A stretch of DNA of 56,890 bases from Oceanitalea stevensii (GCF_014837105.1 NZ_JACSPO010000008.1:35293-92182), one strand, 5' to 3'. Shown: positions 8,534 through 18,781, counted from the first letter of the stretch. Made by a program: numbers and translations. Notes: a model not told the origin generated them from the sequence alone.

Positions 8534-9814
8534 TCAGTTCTCCTGGTTCTCGAGGACGGTGACGACGGCCTGCTCGAGGATGCGCATGCCGGCCTCGAAC
8601 TCCGCCGGGCTGATGGTGAGCGGGGGCAGCAGCTTGACGACCTCGTCGCCCGGTCCGGACGTCTCCACGAGCAGGCCGTTCGCGAAGGCCTCCTGGGTGA
8701 CCCGGCCGGCGAGCTCGCCGGAGGGGAACTGCAGCCCGCGGGCCAGGCCGCGGCCCTTGGCCACGAGGCCGTGGCTCTCGTAGCGGGCGACGAGCGCGTT
8801 GAAGCGCGACTCGATCGCCATGCCGCGGGAGATCGTGCTGCGCTCGAGCGCGTCGTCGGACCAGTAGCGACGGATCGCCTCGGTCGCGGTGACGAAGGCG
8901 GGGTTGAAGCCTCGGAAGGTGCCGTTGTGCTCACCCGGCTCCCAGATGTCGAGCTCGGGGCGCACGAGGGTCAGCGCCATCGGCAGGCCGTAGCCGCTGA
9001 TCGACTTCGACAGCGTGATGATGTCGGGGACGATGTCGGCCTCCTCGAAGCTGAAGAAGCCTCCGGTGCGGCCGCAGCCCATCTGGATGTCGTCGACGAT
9101 GAGCAGGATCCCGTGCCGCTTGCACAGGCCGGCGAGGTTGCGCAGCCACTCGGCGCGGGCGGCGTTGATCCCGCCCTCGCCCTGGATGGTCTCGACGATG
9201 ACGGCGGCCGGCTGGTTGAGGCCGCCGCCCGAGTCGGTGAGCAGCCGCTCGAGGTAGAGGAAGTCCTGGACGTCGCCGTCGAAGTAGTCGTCGTAGGGCA
9301 TCGGTGTCGCGTGGACGAGGGGGACGCCCGCCCCGCCGCGCTTCATCGCGTTGCCGGTCACCGACAGCGCGCCCAGGGTCATGCCGTGGAAGGCGTTGGT
9401 GAAGCTGATGACCGACTCGCGGCCGGTGACCTTGCGGGCGAGCTTGAGCGCCGCCTCGACGGCGTTGGCGCCGCCCGGCCCGGGGAAGACGACCTTGTGG
9501 TCCAGTCCGCGTGGGCGCAGGATCGTGTCGGCGAAGGTCGTGAGGAACTCGTCGCGTGCCGCGGTGAACATGTCGAGCGAGTGCACGACGCCGTCACGCG
9601 CGAGGTAGTCGATGAGCACCTTCTTCAGGGCCGGGTTGTTGTGCCCGTAGTTGAGCGAGCCGGCGCCGGCGAAGAAGTCGATGTAGGGGTTGCCGTCGGT
9701 GTCGTACATCGTCGCGCCGACGGCGCGGTCGAAGGTGACCGGCCAGGAGCGGGAGTAGCTGCGGACCTCGGACTCGAGCTCGGTCGTGGTCGTGGTCGGG
9801 CTGGTGATCGTCAT
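8534..9814 (-). CDS. ectB: L-2,4-diaminobutyrate 2-oxoglutarate transaminase
   Basis: A 426-residue class-III PLP aminotransferase making L-2,4-diaminobutyrate from aspartate semialdehyde and glutamate, the first step of ectoine synthesis. Seen: the [17 protein letters not shown] segment, the PLP-binding [12 protein letters not shown] motif (Asp241/Asp242), and Lys270 in [12 protein letters not shown] as the probable Schiff-base lysine. The length matches EctB of other ectoine producers. It sits between ectA (47 bp upstream) and ectC (2 bp downstream), one transcription unit that is normally osmotically induced. Confidence 0.97.
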   Translation of the reverse strand: MTITSPTTTTTELESEVRSYSRSWPVTFDRAVGATMYDTDGNPYIDFFAGAGSLNYGHNNPALKKVLIDYLARDGVVHSLDMFTAARDEFLTTFADTILRPRGLDHKVVFPGPGGANAVEAALKLARKVTGRESVISFTNAFHGMTLGALSVTGNAMKRGGAGVPLVHATPMPYDDYFDGDVQDFLYLERLLTDSGGGLNQPAAVIVETIQGEGGINAARAEWLRNLAGLCKRHGILLIVDDIQMGCGRTGGFFSFEEADIVPDIITLSKSISGYGLPMALTLVRPELDIWEPGEHNGTFRGFNPAFVTATEAIRRYWSDDALERSTISRGMAIESRFNALVARYESHGLVAKGRGLARGLQFPSGELAGRVTQEAFANGLLVETSGPGDEVVKLLPPLTISPAEFEAGMRILEQAVVTVLENQEN

Positions 9815-9861
9815 CGGGGAGGCTGCCTTTCGTGGCGGTACGGACGCGTGCGGGTGTGGGT

Positions 9862-10410
9862 TCAGCTCTCGATGGGCTCCAGGGGGCCGATCCTCACCAG
9901 CCCTTCGGTCTCGTGTCCGGCGTCGGGGAAGTCCGCGGCGGCGAAGAGCTCGCTGCGGACCAGAGGGGCGCCGCGCTCGGCGGCGAAGCTCTCGAAGAGG
10001 CGCTGGGAGGCGGTGTTGTCCGCGGTGATCGAGGCCTCCACGAAGCCGGCGCCGGCGGCGGCGTCGGCCAGGAGCCGGGCGGCGAGCCGGCGGCCGCGCT
10101 GGGCCGGGTCGACGGCGACCTGCCAGACGAAGAGCGTGCTCGGCTCCTCGGGGCGGCGGTAGCCGAGGAGGAAGCCCACGACCTCACCGTCGACCACGGC
10201 CACCCGGCAGGTGCGCGCGAAGTCGCGCGCCAGCAGGAGGTAGGCGTAGGAGGTGTTGAGGTCCAGGGCACCGGAGTCGCGGGCGAGGCGCCACATGTCG
10301 GCGCCCTCGGCGGGCTCCGGGGCCCGGACGGTCACGGGCGGGTGGCCGCTGCCTGTGTCGGGTGCGGCGGCGGACGGGACACGGGGTGCTGCTGGTGTGG
10401 CGGGGGGCAT
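9862..10410 (-). CDS. ectA: L-2,4-diaminobutyrate N-gamma-acetyltransferase
   Basis: A 182-residue GNAT acetyltransferase that acetylates diaminobutyrate with acetyl-CoA, the second step to ectoine. The N-terminal half holds the substrate segment (DLNTSYAYLLLARDF). Motif A is VAVDPAQRGRRLAARLL, and TADNTASQRLFESFA follows, all characteristic of EctA. The frame stays open to 10503, but the ATG at 10410 gives a normal EctA length; about 25 low-complexity residues still precede the conserved core. A TAACGT hexamer lies ten bases upstream of this ATG, so the promoter could be close. A second candidate control region lies near 10585. Confidence 0.95.
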   Translation of the reverse strand: MPPATPAAPRVPSAAAPDTGSGHPPVTVRAPEPAEGADMWRLARDSGALDLNTSYAYLLLARDFARTCRVAVVDGEVVGFLLGYRRPEEPSTLFVWQVAVDPAQRGRRLAARLLADAAAGAGFVEASITADNTASQRLFESFAAERGAPLVRSELFAAADFPDAGHETEGLVRIGPLEPIES

Positions 10411-10584
10411 ACGGCCAACCACGTTAACGAGGTCCCGCGCCGTCCGACAGCCGACGGGAGCGGTTCGTCGGCGGCCGGGGTCGTCCGCCGCGCGCCGCCG
10501 CACCGGCCGTATCGCGTGGCACCGTGCGGGAAGGTCCGCCCGTGCTCGAGACGCTTTCGGGAGGGGAAAATTGCGTCCACATGG

Positions 10585-10599
10585 TGAGAAATTTCCTCA
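10585..10599. promoter_or_regulatory. AT-rich near-palindrome upstream of ectABC (candidate operator)
   Basis: TGAGAAATTTCCTCA, an imperfect dyad of TGAG and CTCA arms around AAATTT, sits in the only AT-rich patch of the region, 175 bp upstream of ectA. A TTGAGG on the minus strand overlaps it. A role in osmotic control of ectABC is inference from position only. Confidence 0.3.
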
Positions 10600-10769
10600 A
10601 GTGTGACCTGGACCATGCGCACCACCCGCCCGCGGCGCCCCCGCCGGAGTCAGCTCACCGAGACGAGACGAGACGCGGCGAGGTGCGGCGGAGCGCGGCG
10701 AGTGGAGCGAGCCGCGCCGATGACTACCGCCCACCCACCCGCCCCCCACGTGCCCCACCCCACGTGCGC

Positions 10770-10808
10770 CGACAACTGGATCCCGCCCGGTGCGGGATCC
10801 AGCTGTCG
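10770..10808 (-). terminator. terminator of the sugar ABC operon
   Basis: Two 17-base arms with one mismatch around a five-base loop, just downstream of the ATPase stop. Its right arm shares ATCCAGCTGTCGG with the hairpin after the transglutaminase gene at 46610-46622. Confidence 0.75.
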
Positions 10809-10843
10809 GTGGCGAGGGGGTCGGAGCGGGGCGGGCGGGTGGG

Positions 10844-12145
<1,302 letters not shown>

Positions 12146-12170
12146 GGCTGGACTCCTTCTCGTTCGGGCC

Positions 12171-13019
12171 TCAGCCCTTGACTGCGCCTTGGGTGAGGCC
12201 GGACACGATGCGCCGCTGGAAGAGCAGGACGACGATGACGACCGGCACGGTGACGACGATGGCCGCCGCCGAGATCGAGCCGGTGGGCTCCTCGAACTGC
12301 GAGGCGCCGGTGAAGAAGGACAGGGCCGCCGGCACGGGCCGGGCGGCGCTCGTCGAGGTGAGCGAGATGCCGTAGACGAAGTCGTTCCACGCGATGAAGA
12401 AGGCGATGATCGCCGTCGTGAACACGCCGGGGGCGGCGAGCGGGACGACGGCCTTGCGGAAGGCCTGGAACGGGGTGGCGCCGTCGACCTGGGCCGCCTG
12501 CTCCAGCTCCCAGGGGATCTGCCGGAAGAAGGCCGCCAGGGTCCAGATGGAGATCGGCAGGGTGAGGGACAGGTAGGGGATGACGAGGCCGGCCCAGGTG
12601 TCGTACAGGCCGATCGAGCGCCAGAGGTTGAACAGCGGCGTGACGATCGAGACGACGGGGAAGACCGACACGGCCAGGGCGGTGGTGAGGATAACCCGCT
12701 TGCCCCGGAAGTCCAGCCGCGCGATGGCGTAGGCGCACAGCGTCGCGAGGAAGACGGCGATGAAGGTGGCGATGAGCGAGATGCCGATGGAGTTGCGCAG
12801 CGAGGGCAGGAAGAGGTCCTGGGCGCTGCCGCCGGGCGCGAGGATCGTCTTGTAGTTCTCCAGCGTCCACTCCTCGGGCAGGAAGGTCCCGGAGAAGAGG
12901 CCGGCCTGCGTCTTGAACGAGGTCATGGCGATGGACACGACGGGGAACAGCGACCACACGAGGACGACGAGCGTGATCGCGACCCACCCGATCTTCTGCT
13001 TCGTGGACAGGCCCCTCAT
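12171..13019 (-). CDS. sugar ABC transporter permease (MalG/SugB type)
   Basis: A 282-residue inner-membrane permease with six predicted transmembrane segments. The EAA loop reads [20 protein letters not shown], followed by the conserved LPLAAPG-like VPLAAPGV; this is where the ATPase docks. Family: carbohydrate uptake CUT1, MalG-like second permease. The start ATG at 13019 overlaps the stop of the first permease gene (ATGA), so the two are translationally coupled. The last residues (GLTQGAVKG) match the family C terminus that inserts into the ATPase dimer. Confidence 0.93.
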   Translation of the reverse strand: MRGLSTKQKIGWVAITLVVLVWSLFPVVSIAMTSFKTQAGLFSGTFLPEEWTLENYKTILAPGGSAQDLFLPSLRNSIGISLIATFIAVFLATLCAYAIARLDFRGKRVILTTALAVSVFPVVSIVTPLFNLWRSIGLYDTWAGLVIPYLSLTLPISIWTLAAFFRQIPWELEQAAQVDGATPFQAFRKAVVPLAAPGVFTTAIIAFFIAWNDFVYGISLTSTSAARPVPAALSFFTGASQFEEPTGSISAAAIVVTVPVVIVVLLFQRRIVSGLTQGAVKG

Positions 13020-14014
13020 CACTTGCCTCCCGTCGAGCCGGCGAGATCGACCTTGAAGCCCTTGATCGCGATGCCCGCGATGATGAGCACGCAGAGGAAG
13101 AGCAGCACCGAGATCGCCGAGCCGAGGCCGATCTCGAGCCGCCCTATCGAGGTGTTGTAGGCCAGCAGCGAGAGCACCTCGGTGTCGTTCGCGCCGTTGG
13201 TCATGATGTAGACGTTGTCGAAGATCCGGAAGGCCTCCAGCGCCCGGAAGAGCACGGCGACCATGATCGCGGCCTTCATGTTCGGCAGGATGACCCGCTT
13301 GAGGACCTGCCAGCCCGTGGCGCCGTCGACCTTCGCCGCCTCCTCGAGGTCCCCGGGCACCTGCGCGAGGCCGGACAGGAGGAGCAGGGAGATGAACGGG
13401 GTCGTCTTCCACACCTCGGAGGCGATGATGACGAACAGCGACGTGCCCTGCGAGGAGAACCAGTTGAGGTCCTCGGTGATGCCCGGCACCCAGTCGAACC
13501 AGTTGTTGACGTAGCCGCCGGAGTTGATGTCGAAGGCGTAGAACCACGCGAAGGCGGAGACGACGGTGATGATGCCGTAGGGCACGAGGATCGCCGTGCG
13601 GATGAGGCCGCGGAGGTTCTGGATCGCGCGGTGCATGACGAGCGCGAGGAGGAAGCCGAGGACGAGCTCGATGAGGACGGTGATGATCGTGATGACGATC
13701 GTGATCCACAGCGACTGGAGGAACGCGGGGTCGCCGAGGACCACCTGGTAGTTGCGGAACCAGATGAGCTCGGTCTCGTCCGGTGCCGTGAGGCGCAGGC
13801 TGAACAGCGAGTCGTACAGCGCCTGGAGGATCGGGTAGAGCGTGACCGCCAGCATGATGAGGAACGCGGGCCCGGCGAGGTACCAGCCGAGCCGGGCCTC
13901 GGAGCGGGAGCGGTCGGAGCCCTTCCTGCCGCGCGGGCGGGAGTCCGGCCGGGGCGTCGGGGCGTCGGGACGCCGGTCCGCTGCGGGCCCGGCCGCGGGG
14001 ATGTTCGAGCTCAT
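13019..14014 (-). CDS. sugar ABC transporter permease (MalF/SugA type)
   Basis: A 331-residue CUT1-family permease. The first 45 residues are a Pro/Arg/Asp-rich cytosolic extension. Then come six predicted membrane helices beginning WYLAGPAFLIMLAVTLYPI, with the EAA loop LEEAAKVDGATGWQVLKRV near residue 220. It partners the downstream permease to form the channel. Its ATG overlaps the stop of the binding-protein gene (ATGA). Confidence 0.92.
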   Translation of the reverse strand: MSSNIPAAGPAADRRPDAPTPRPDSRPRGRKGSDRSRSEARLGWYLAGPAFLIMLAVTLYPILQALYDSLFSLRLTAPDETELIWFRNYQVVLGDPAFLQSLWITIVITIITVLIELVLGFLLALVMHRAIQNLRGLIRTAILVPYGIITVVSAFAWFYAFDINSGGYVNNWFDWVPGITEDLNWFSSQGTSLFVIIASEVWKTTPFISLLLLSGLAQVPGDLEEAAKVDGATGWQVLKRVILPNMKAAIMVAVLFRALEAFRIFDNVYIMTNGANDTEVLSLLAYNTSIGRLEIGLGSAISVLLFLCVLIIAGIAIKGFKVDLAGSTGGK

Positions 14015-15273
14015 AGCAGCCTCTCGTCTCGCAGGACCGCGGTGATGAAGTCCGCCGAGGACCCGGGGGTCTCCTCGGGGTCGACCCCCGCGGGCGGGTG
14101 CCAGGTCTCCTGCAGGCCGATCGAGACCTCGTTGTAGTAGGGCGTCTGGGGACGAGGAGCGGCGAGCTCCAGGGACTCCCGGATGGTGTCGGCCATCGGG
14201 AAGTCCTCCTGGACCCGCTCGTCCTCGTAGGCCTCGACGGACGACGGCGGGTTGCCGTTGGTGACGAAGTACTCGGCCTGGTGCTCGGGCCGGGTGATGC
14301 ACGCGACGGCGGCGTACGCGGCGTCGACGTGCTCGCTGAAGGCACTGACCCCGAGGTTGATCCCGCCGACGGGCGGTGCGGCGTCGGTGCCCTCGTCCAT
14401 CCGCGGGTAGATGGCCCAGCCGATGTCCTCGACGATGTCGGGGTCCGAGCCGTTGATGGCGGGCCACACGAAGGGCCAGTTCACCATGAACGAGCCGTCG
14501 TCCCCGCGGAAGAGGTTCATCGACGCGTTCTCGTCCGCCGTCGGGAACCCGGAGCCGGCCAGGCCGCCCTGCCCGATCTGCTGGAGCACGGAGGCGGCGG
14601 CGCGGCCGGCGTCGGAGTCGAGGTCGATCTCCACCTCGTCGGCCTCGGCCTCGGGGTTGGCGATGACCTCCCCGCCGGCGGAGGTGATGAGCGCGTTGAT
14701 CCACACGGTGAGCGACTCGGCCTTGGCGCCCTGGACGCCGAGGAGCAGCTCCTGGTCGGTGGCCACCTCGATGAGCTGCTCCCAGGTGACGGGCTGCTCC
14801 ATGTCCAGCCCGGCCTCCTCGGCGACGGACTTGCGGTACCAGAGCAGCTGGGTGTTGGCCCAGAACGGGACGGAGACGAGCTCCCCGTCCCACGTCGCGG
14901 AGTCCACCGCGCCCTGGACGACGTCCTCGGTCTCCTGGAGGTCGTCGGGGACGGGGGCGAGGAAGCCGGCGGCCGCCATCTCGGGGATGAACGGCGGGTC
15001 CAGGCTCATGATGTCGATCGACTCGTCGGAGGCCGCGAGGCGGCGGGCGAGCTGCTCGCGCTGGGACGCGGCGTCGCGGGGGAGCAGCGAGGTCTCGATG
15101 CGGTACTCGCCCTCGGCCTCCTCGGTGCACGTCTGGGCGAGGGCCTCCTGGCCGCCGTCGTCGGGGTTGATGTACCAGGTGAGCACGGGGGGTCCGGACT
15201 CGCTGGCGCAGGCGCTGAGCCCGGCGGCCAGGGCGAGCGTCAGGACCGTGATCGTCGTCCGCGGTCGTCGCAC
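14011..15273 (-). CDS. extracellular sugar-binding lipoprotein (LpqY/family 1 binding protein)
   Basis: A 420-residue secreted solute-binding lipoprotein. The GTG at 15273 is chosen because AGGAGGG lies just upstream and the signal peptide follows at once: basic VRRPR, a hydrophobic stretch, and the lipobox LSAC. The mature domain is a periplasmic-binding fold like maltose/trehalose binders (SLLPRDAASQREQLARRLAA; IDIMSLDPPFIPEMAAAGFL). It is the first gene of the importer operon. The resemblance and gene order suggest trehalose or another alpha-glucoside, by inference. No LacI/ROK regulator is adjacent. The 99-bp upstream region holds two short hairpins but no operator I can name. Confidence 0.9.
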   Translation of the reverse strand: MRRPRTTITVLTLALAAGLSACASESGPPVLTWYINPDDGGQEALAQTCTEEAEGEYRIETSLLPRDAASQREQLARRLAASDESIDIMSLDPPFIPEMAAAGFLAPVPDDLQETEDVVQGAVDSATWDGELVSVPFWANTQLLWYRKSVAEEAGLDMEQPVTWEQLIEVATDQELLLGVQGAKAESLTVWINALITSAGGEVIANPEAEADEVEIDLDSDAGRAAASVLQQIGQGGLAGSGFPTADENASMNLFRGDDGSFMVNWPFVWPAINGSDPDIVEDIGWAIYPRMDEGTDAAPPVGGINLGVSAFSEHVDAAYAAVACITRPEHQAEYFVTNGNPPSSVEAYEDERVQEDFPMADTIRESLELAAPRPQTPYYNEVSIGLQETWHPPAGVDPEETPGSSADFITAVLRDERLL

Positions 15274-15372
15274 GTGCCCTCCTCGGCGTGACGGTCGGCC
15301 TGCGGCGGCCGACGTGTGGCCCATAGACAACACCGAGAGTGCGGTGTCCGCATCCCGAGAGCGGGCCCGGGG

Positions 15373-16236
15373 TCAGCGGGCGGGGCGGGGGCGCGCCGGG
15401 GTGCGCGTGCAGAGGTCGAGGAGGAGGCCCGCGGTGAGGAGGGTGACGGCCGCGACCCCGAGCACGGCGCCGCCGTAGGCGACGATCAGCTCGGCGCGGC
15501 TCGCGCCGGTCGCGGGGAGCCCGGACGTGACGACGAGCGAGACGGCAGCGAGCAGCGCGCTGACGCCGGCGGCGAGGAGGACCAGCCGGCGCGTCACCGC
15601 GGTGGGGCGGTCCCCGGCACCGTGCACGGCCGGTCCGGCGACGAGGACGGCGAGCGCGCCCCAGAGGAGCACGACGAGCATCGCCGCGGCGACGTCGGAG
15701 GCGCGGTGCCAGCCGTTGACCATCGTCGCGAGCCCGGTCCCGCCCGCGTAGGCCCAGCCCGCCAGCGCGGCGGCCCAGCGCCAGCGCGGCGGCGCGACGA
15801 GGACGGCGACGGCGGCCACCGTGCCGGCCACCGTCGTGTGCCCGCTCGGCAGCGAGTTGGCGACGGCCTCGGAGATGTCGAGGTCCGGGCGGGTGAGGAC
15901 CTGGTACTTGAGGACCTGCGTCGTGACGTTGGCGCCGCCGACGAGGAGCGGCACCGCGAGCGCGACCCGCCCCTGCCGCTGCAGCAGGGCGACCGCGACG
16001 CCGACGACGATGACGACGATGAGGAAGGGCACCGAGACGACGTCGAGCACCGTCTGGCTGCCCTCGGACAGGCGTCGCCGGCCGATCCGCGACCCCTCGA
16101 GCGCGGTGCTCTCCACCTGCTGGCCCAGGGCGGTGGTGACGAAGACCCACCACACGGCGAGCACGCCGACGGCCGCCAGCACGGCGGTGAGGGCGGCGTC
16201 CCGGCGCAGCGTGCCGGCGGACGGGCCGCCGCTCAC
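15373..16236 (-). CDS. PAP2-family membrane phosphatase
   Basis: A 287-residue integral membrane protein with about six to seven predicted helices. The three-part PAP2 (type 2 phosphatidic acid phosphatase) signature is complete: KYQVLTRP, then PSGHT, then NGWHRASD with the catalytic His. Such enzymes dephosphorylate lipid phosphates such as undecaprenyl diphosphate or phosphatidic acid outside the membrane. The GTG start overlaps the stop of the upstream phosphotransferase gene (GTGA), so they form one operon. Substrate unknown. Confidence 0.88.
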   Translation of the reverse strand: MSGGPSAGTLRRDAALTAVLAAVGVLAVWWVFVTTALGQQVESTALEGSRIGRRRLSEGSQTVLDVVSVPFLIVVIVVGVAVALLQRQGRVALAVPLLVGGANVTTQVLKYQVLTRPDLDISEAVANSLPSGHTTVAGTVAAVAVLVAPPRWRWAAALAGWAYAGGTGLATMVNGWHRASDVAAAMLVVLLWGALAVLVAGPAVHGAGDRPTAVTRRLVLLAAGVSALLAAVSLVVTSGLPATGASRAELIVAYGGAVLGVAAVTLLTAGLLLDLCTRTPARPRPAR

Positions 16237-17393
16237 GCCCGGGACGGCTCCCCGCCGTCGGGCTCGCTCTCCTCGCCCTCGGGCTCGGTCTCCCCGCCGT
16301 CGGGCTCGGTCCCCTCCGCCCGGCCGTCCGGGGACTGCTCGGTGCGCAGGAAGGGCAGCTCGGCGGTCGCGTTCGGGTCGAGGTCCTCGTCGGCGGCGGA
16401 TGCGTCGTCGCCGTCCTCGGCCCAGTCCTCGGGCCGGCCGGGGACGACGACGGGCTCGCGGTGACCGATCGGCTCCGCGTCCCGGACCTGCTCGGCGAGA
16501 TCCTCGAGCATGTGGACGGCGTCCGCGACGACCTGCTCGTTGGACGTGTTGACGCCGTGCATGAGCCAGCGCGCCAGGGCGAGCTCCCCGACGAGCTGGG
16601 CCCGGTCGAGGAGGTAGGTGTCGGCGTTCTCGGGGCGCGCGAGGGCGTAGGCCTCCTCGATCGCGTCGAGGCACTCCTCGGGAGCGCTCGCGAGCAGCCA
16701 GGCGAGGTCGACGGCGGGGTCACCCACGTGGGTGTCGGAGAAGCTGATGACCGCGCTCACCTCACCGTCCTGGACGAGGACGTGCTCCTCGGCGAGGTCC
16801 CCGTGGACGGGGGTGGTGCGGAAGCGCCACAGGGCGACGTCCTCCAGGGCCCGCTCCCAGCGGGCCAGCACCACGGTGGGCACGTGCCCCGTGCGGGCGG
16901 CGGCGTCGACCTCGGCGAGGCAGCGCTTGCGGTACTCGTCGGCGTCGTAGACCGGCAGGCCGGCGTCCTCGACGATCCGCGCCGGCAGCTCGTGCAGCGC
17001 CGCGAGGCTGCGCCCCAGGTCCGCCGCGAGCCCGGGCCCGGGGCCGAGGCGCTCGAGGTCGAGCGGGCGTCCGCGCAGCTGGCGGTAGACCATCGCGCGC
17101 CCACCCTCGGGAAGGGCGGCGAAGCCGGCGGGCTCGGGCACGGCGAAGGGCAGCGCGCCGTCGCGGACGTGTGCCGCGAGGGCGCCGAGCAGTGCGACCT
17201 CCGCCTCGAGCGACGCCCCGGCCGAGGCGTGCAGGGGGCAGCGGACCACCCAGTGGCGTCCGCCGGAGTCGAGGACCCCGGTGACCTGGAAGTCGGCGGT
17301 GGTGCTCTGCGGGGAGCGGGTCGCGACGACGTCGAGGCCCGGCACCGCCGCAGTGGCGAGCGCCGCCAGGGCGAGGGGGGATCTACGTGTCAC
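16233..17393 (-). CDS. APH-fold phosphotransferase
   Basis: A 386-residue protein of the aminoglycoside phosphotransferase/protein-kinase-like fold. The catalytic loop reads HGDLAEEHVLV (residues 197-207), followed by a metal-binding SFSDTHVGDPAVDLAWLL segment. The final 70 residues are acidic and repetitive (TEPEGEESEPDGGE), probably disordered. Such genes commonly sit beside nudC/uvrD2 in actinobacteria; resistance is not implied. The GTG start at 17393 follows a TACGGT hexamer by seven bases, so the mRNA is probably leaderless, and the gene is divergent from nudC. Confidence 0.82.
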   Translation of the reverse strand: MTRRSPLALAALATAAVPGLDVVATRSPQSTTADFQVTGVLDSGGRHWVVRCPLHASAGASLEAEVALLGALAAHVRDGALPFAVPEPAGFAALPEGGRAMVYRQLRGRPLDLERLGPGPGLAADLGRSLAALHELPARIVEDAGLPVYDADEYRKRCLAEVDAAARTGHVPTVVLARWERALEDVALWRFRTTPVHGDLAEEHVLVQDGEVSAVISFSDTHVGDPAVDLAWLLASAPEECLDAIEEAYALARPENADTYLLDRAQLVGELALARWLMHGVNTSNEQVVADAVHMLEDLAEQVRDAEPIGHREPVVVPGRPEDWAEDGDDASAADEDLDPNATAELPFLRTEQSPDGRAEGTEPDGGETEPEGEESEPDGGEPSRA

Positions 17394-17400
17394 GCCCCCA

Positions 17401-17406
17401 ACCGTA
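17401..17406 (-). promoter_or_regulatory. -10 element of the APH-fold gene (leaderless)
   Basis: TACGGT on the minus strand, seven bases before the GTG start; it faces the nudC promoter across the 85-bp divergent gap. Confidence 0.5.
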
Positions 17407-17466
17407 GGACCCGCGTGCCCTCCTCACCCGCGGCACCCGCGGCGCGCCCCCAGATCGGGGTGCGGA

Positions 17467-17472
17467 TACGGT
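17467..17472 (+). promoter_or_regulatory. -10 element of nudC (leaderless)
   Basis: TACGGT ends six bases before the GTG at 17479, fixing that start and implying a leaderless mRNA. Confidence 0.6.
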
Positions 17473-17478
17473 GCCCGG

Positions 17479-18453
17479 GTGGCCCTCACCCAGCTCCCTC
17501 TCGCCCGGACGACCATCGACGCCGACGGCGCCTCCCGCGCCCGTCCCGGCCTCCTCGGGGAGCTGCGGGAGGACCCGGGCACGCGCGTCCTCCTCGTCCA
17601 CCGGGGCCAGGTCGGGGCGGGGGAGGACGGTCTCGTCCTGCTCCCCGCGGCTGACGTGCCGGCCGACGCGTGGACGGCCGAGCAGGTCCACTACCTCGGC
17701 CGGGAGGGGGACGCGCGTTTCGTCGCGCTCGTCCTGCCCGGCCACCTCGGCTCCGAGCGGGACCTCGACGGCGCACCGGTCGACACCGACGCGCCGCTCG
17801 TGGCCCTCCTCGCCGGCGTCGGGATGCGCAACCTGCGGGAGATCGGGGACCGGCTGAGCGACCGGGACACCGGGCTGGGCACGACGGCGGTGGCGCTCGC
17901 CGCGTGGCACGCGCGCAACCCGCGCTGCCCCCGCTGCGGGGAGGCGACCGAGGTGCTCGAGGCGGGGTGGGTGCGCCGCTGCGTCGTCGACCACTCGCTG
18001 CACTACCCGCGCACCGACGCCGCGGTCATCATGGCGGTCGTCGACGCCGAGGACCGCCTGCTGCTCGGGCACGCCGCCCACTGGCCCGAGCACCGCTTCT
18101 CCACCCTGGCCGGCTACGTCGAGCCCGGGGAGTCGCTGGAGGCGGCGGTGCGGCGGGAGGTGGCCGAGGAGACCGGCGTCGTCGTCGACGCGGTGCGCTA
18201 CGAGGGCAGCCAGCCGTGGCCCTTCCCCTGCTCGCTGATGACGGCCTTCCGGGCGGACGTCGCCGCGGGGGCGGGCACCGAGATCACCGTCGACGGCGTG
18301 GAGCTCACCGAGGCGCGCTTCTTCACCCGCGCCGGGCTGGCCGCCGCCGTCGCCGAGGGGACCGTGCTCCTGCCCTCGCTGTCCTCGATCGCCCGCTCGC
18401 TCATCGAGGACTGGTACGGCGGCCCGCTGGCGGCCGGCCCGTCCCCGGCATGA
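17479..18453 (+). CDS. nudC: NADH pyrophosphatase (NudC)
   Basis: A 324-residue Nudix hydrolase that splits NAD(H) into NMN(H) and AMP and, in characterised members, can decap NAD-capped RNA. Seen: a zinc-ribbon start CPRC, then the Nudix box GYVEPGESLEAAVRREVAEE in full GX5EX7REUXEE form, and the NADH-specific array SQPWPFPCS just after it. Only three of the four usual zinc-ribbon cysteines are present: the last position reads CVVD, with Asp in place of Cys. The stop is followed by a strong hairpin shared with the converging mycoredoxin gene. Confidence 0.93.
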   Translation: MALTQLPLARTTIDADGASRARPGLLGELREDPGTRVLLVHRGQVGAGEDGLVLLPAADVPADAWTAEQVHYLGREGDARFVALVLPGHLGSERDLDGAPVDTDAPLVALLAGVGMRNLREIGDRLSDRDTGLGTTAVALAAWHARNPRCPRCGEATEVLEAGWVRRCVVDHSLHYPRTDAAVIMAVVDAEDRLLLGHAAHWPEHRFSTLAGYVEPGESLEAAVRREVAEETGVVVDAVRYEGSQPWPFPCSLMTAFRADVAAGAGTEITVDGVELTEARFFTRAGLAAAVAEGTVLLPSLSSIARSLIEDWYGGPLAAGPSPA

Positions 18454-18455
18454 GA

Positions 18456-18502
18456 CAAGGTGTGGGGTTCCGGACCTCGGAGGTCCGTCACCCCACACCT
18501 TG
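18456..18502. terminator. bidirectional terminator between nudC and mycoredoxin
   Basis: An outer 12-bp stem (CAAGGTGTGGGG with its complement) and an inner 7-bp stem (CGGACCT/AGGTCCG), separated by a three-base internal mismatch, with a three-base loop. Confidence 0.8.
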
Positions 18503-18523
18503 CGTCCGGCTGCGGCCCGGGGC

Positions 18524-18781
18524 TCAGCCCAGGCGGGTCCTCACCTCGTTGAGGGAGGGGTTGGTCGCGGCGGAGCCGTCGGGGAACAGGACCGTCGGGA
18601 CGGTCTGGTTGCCCCCGTTGACCTCCTCGACGAAGCTCGCGGCCTGCGGGTCCTCCTCGATGTTGACCTCGCGGTAGCCGATGCCCTCGCCGTCGAGCTG
18701 CTTCTTCAGCCGGCGGCAGTACCCGCACCACGTGGTCGTGTACATCGTGATCGTGCCGGGCTCGGGCGTCGTCGTGCTCAC
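18524..18781 (-). CDS. mrx1: mycoredoxin/glutaredoxin-like protein
   Basis: An 85-residue glutaredoxin-fold protein with active site TTWCGYCRRLKK near residue 19, the TVPTV cis-proline motif and a C-terminal NPSLNEV. In actinobacteria such proteins reduce mycothiol mixed disulfides, and M. tuberculosis mycoredoxin-1 (Rv3198A) is encoded in the same place beside uvrD2 and nudC. The GTG at 18781 has GAAGGAG as ribosome-binding site. The frame continues upstream, but the earlier part is antisense to uvrD2. Confidence 0.9.
   Translation of the reverse strand: MSTTTPEPGTITMYTTTWCGYCRRLKKQLDGEGIGYREVNIEEDPQAASFVEEVNGGNQTVPTVLFPDGSAATNPSLNEVRTRLG

Larger units (their letters stand above)
10411..10843. 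other. 433-bp gene-free region upstream of ectA
   Basis: No credible gene on either strand. It contains the ectA promoter region, an AT-rich island at about 10557-10608 that stands out in very GC-rich DNA, a purine-rich stretch with repeated GAGACGAGACG-like units near 10660-10690, and the sugar ATPase terminator at 10770-10808. Confidence 0.6.

Noticed and set aside
10332..10625. A 97-codon minus-strand frame upstream of ectA
   Set aside because: It overlaps the ectA start, has no family match or ribosome-binding site, and runs through the probable promoter region.
16255..16318. Direct repeats near 16.3 kb
   Set aside because: They encode the acidic Glu/Pro/Gly tail of the APH-fold protein and are explained by low-complexity coding sequence.
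13019..16723. Very long minus-strand frame of over 1200 codons spanning the first permease and beyond
   Set aside because: Only the C-terminal 331 codons match a family; upstream it is out of frame with the binding protein and PAP2/APH genes.
16233..17393. Aminoglycoside or macrolide resistance gene
   Set aside because: The fold is APH-like, but the genomic position is a conserved housekeeping neighbourhood and no resistance-type promoter precedes it; function left open.
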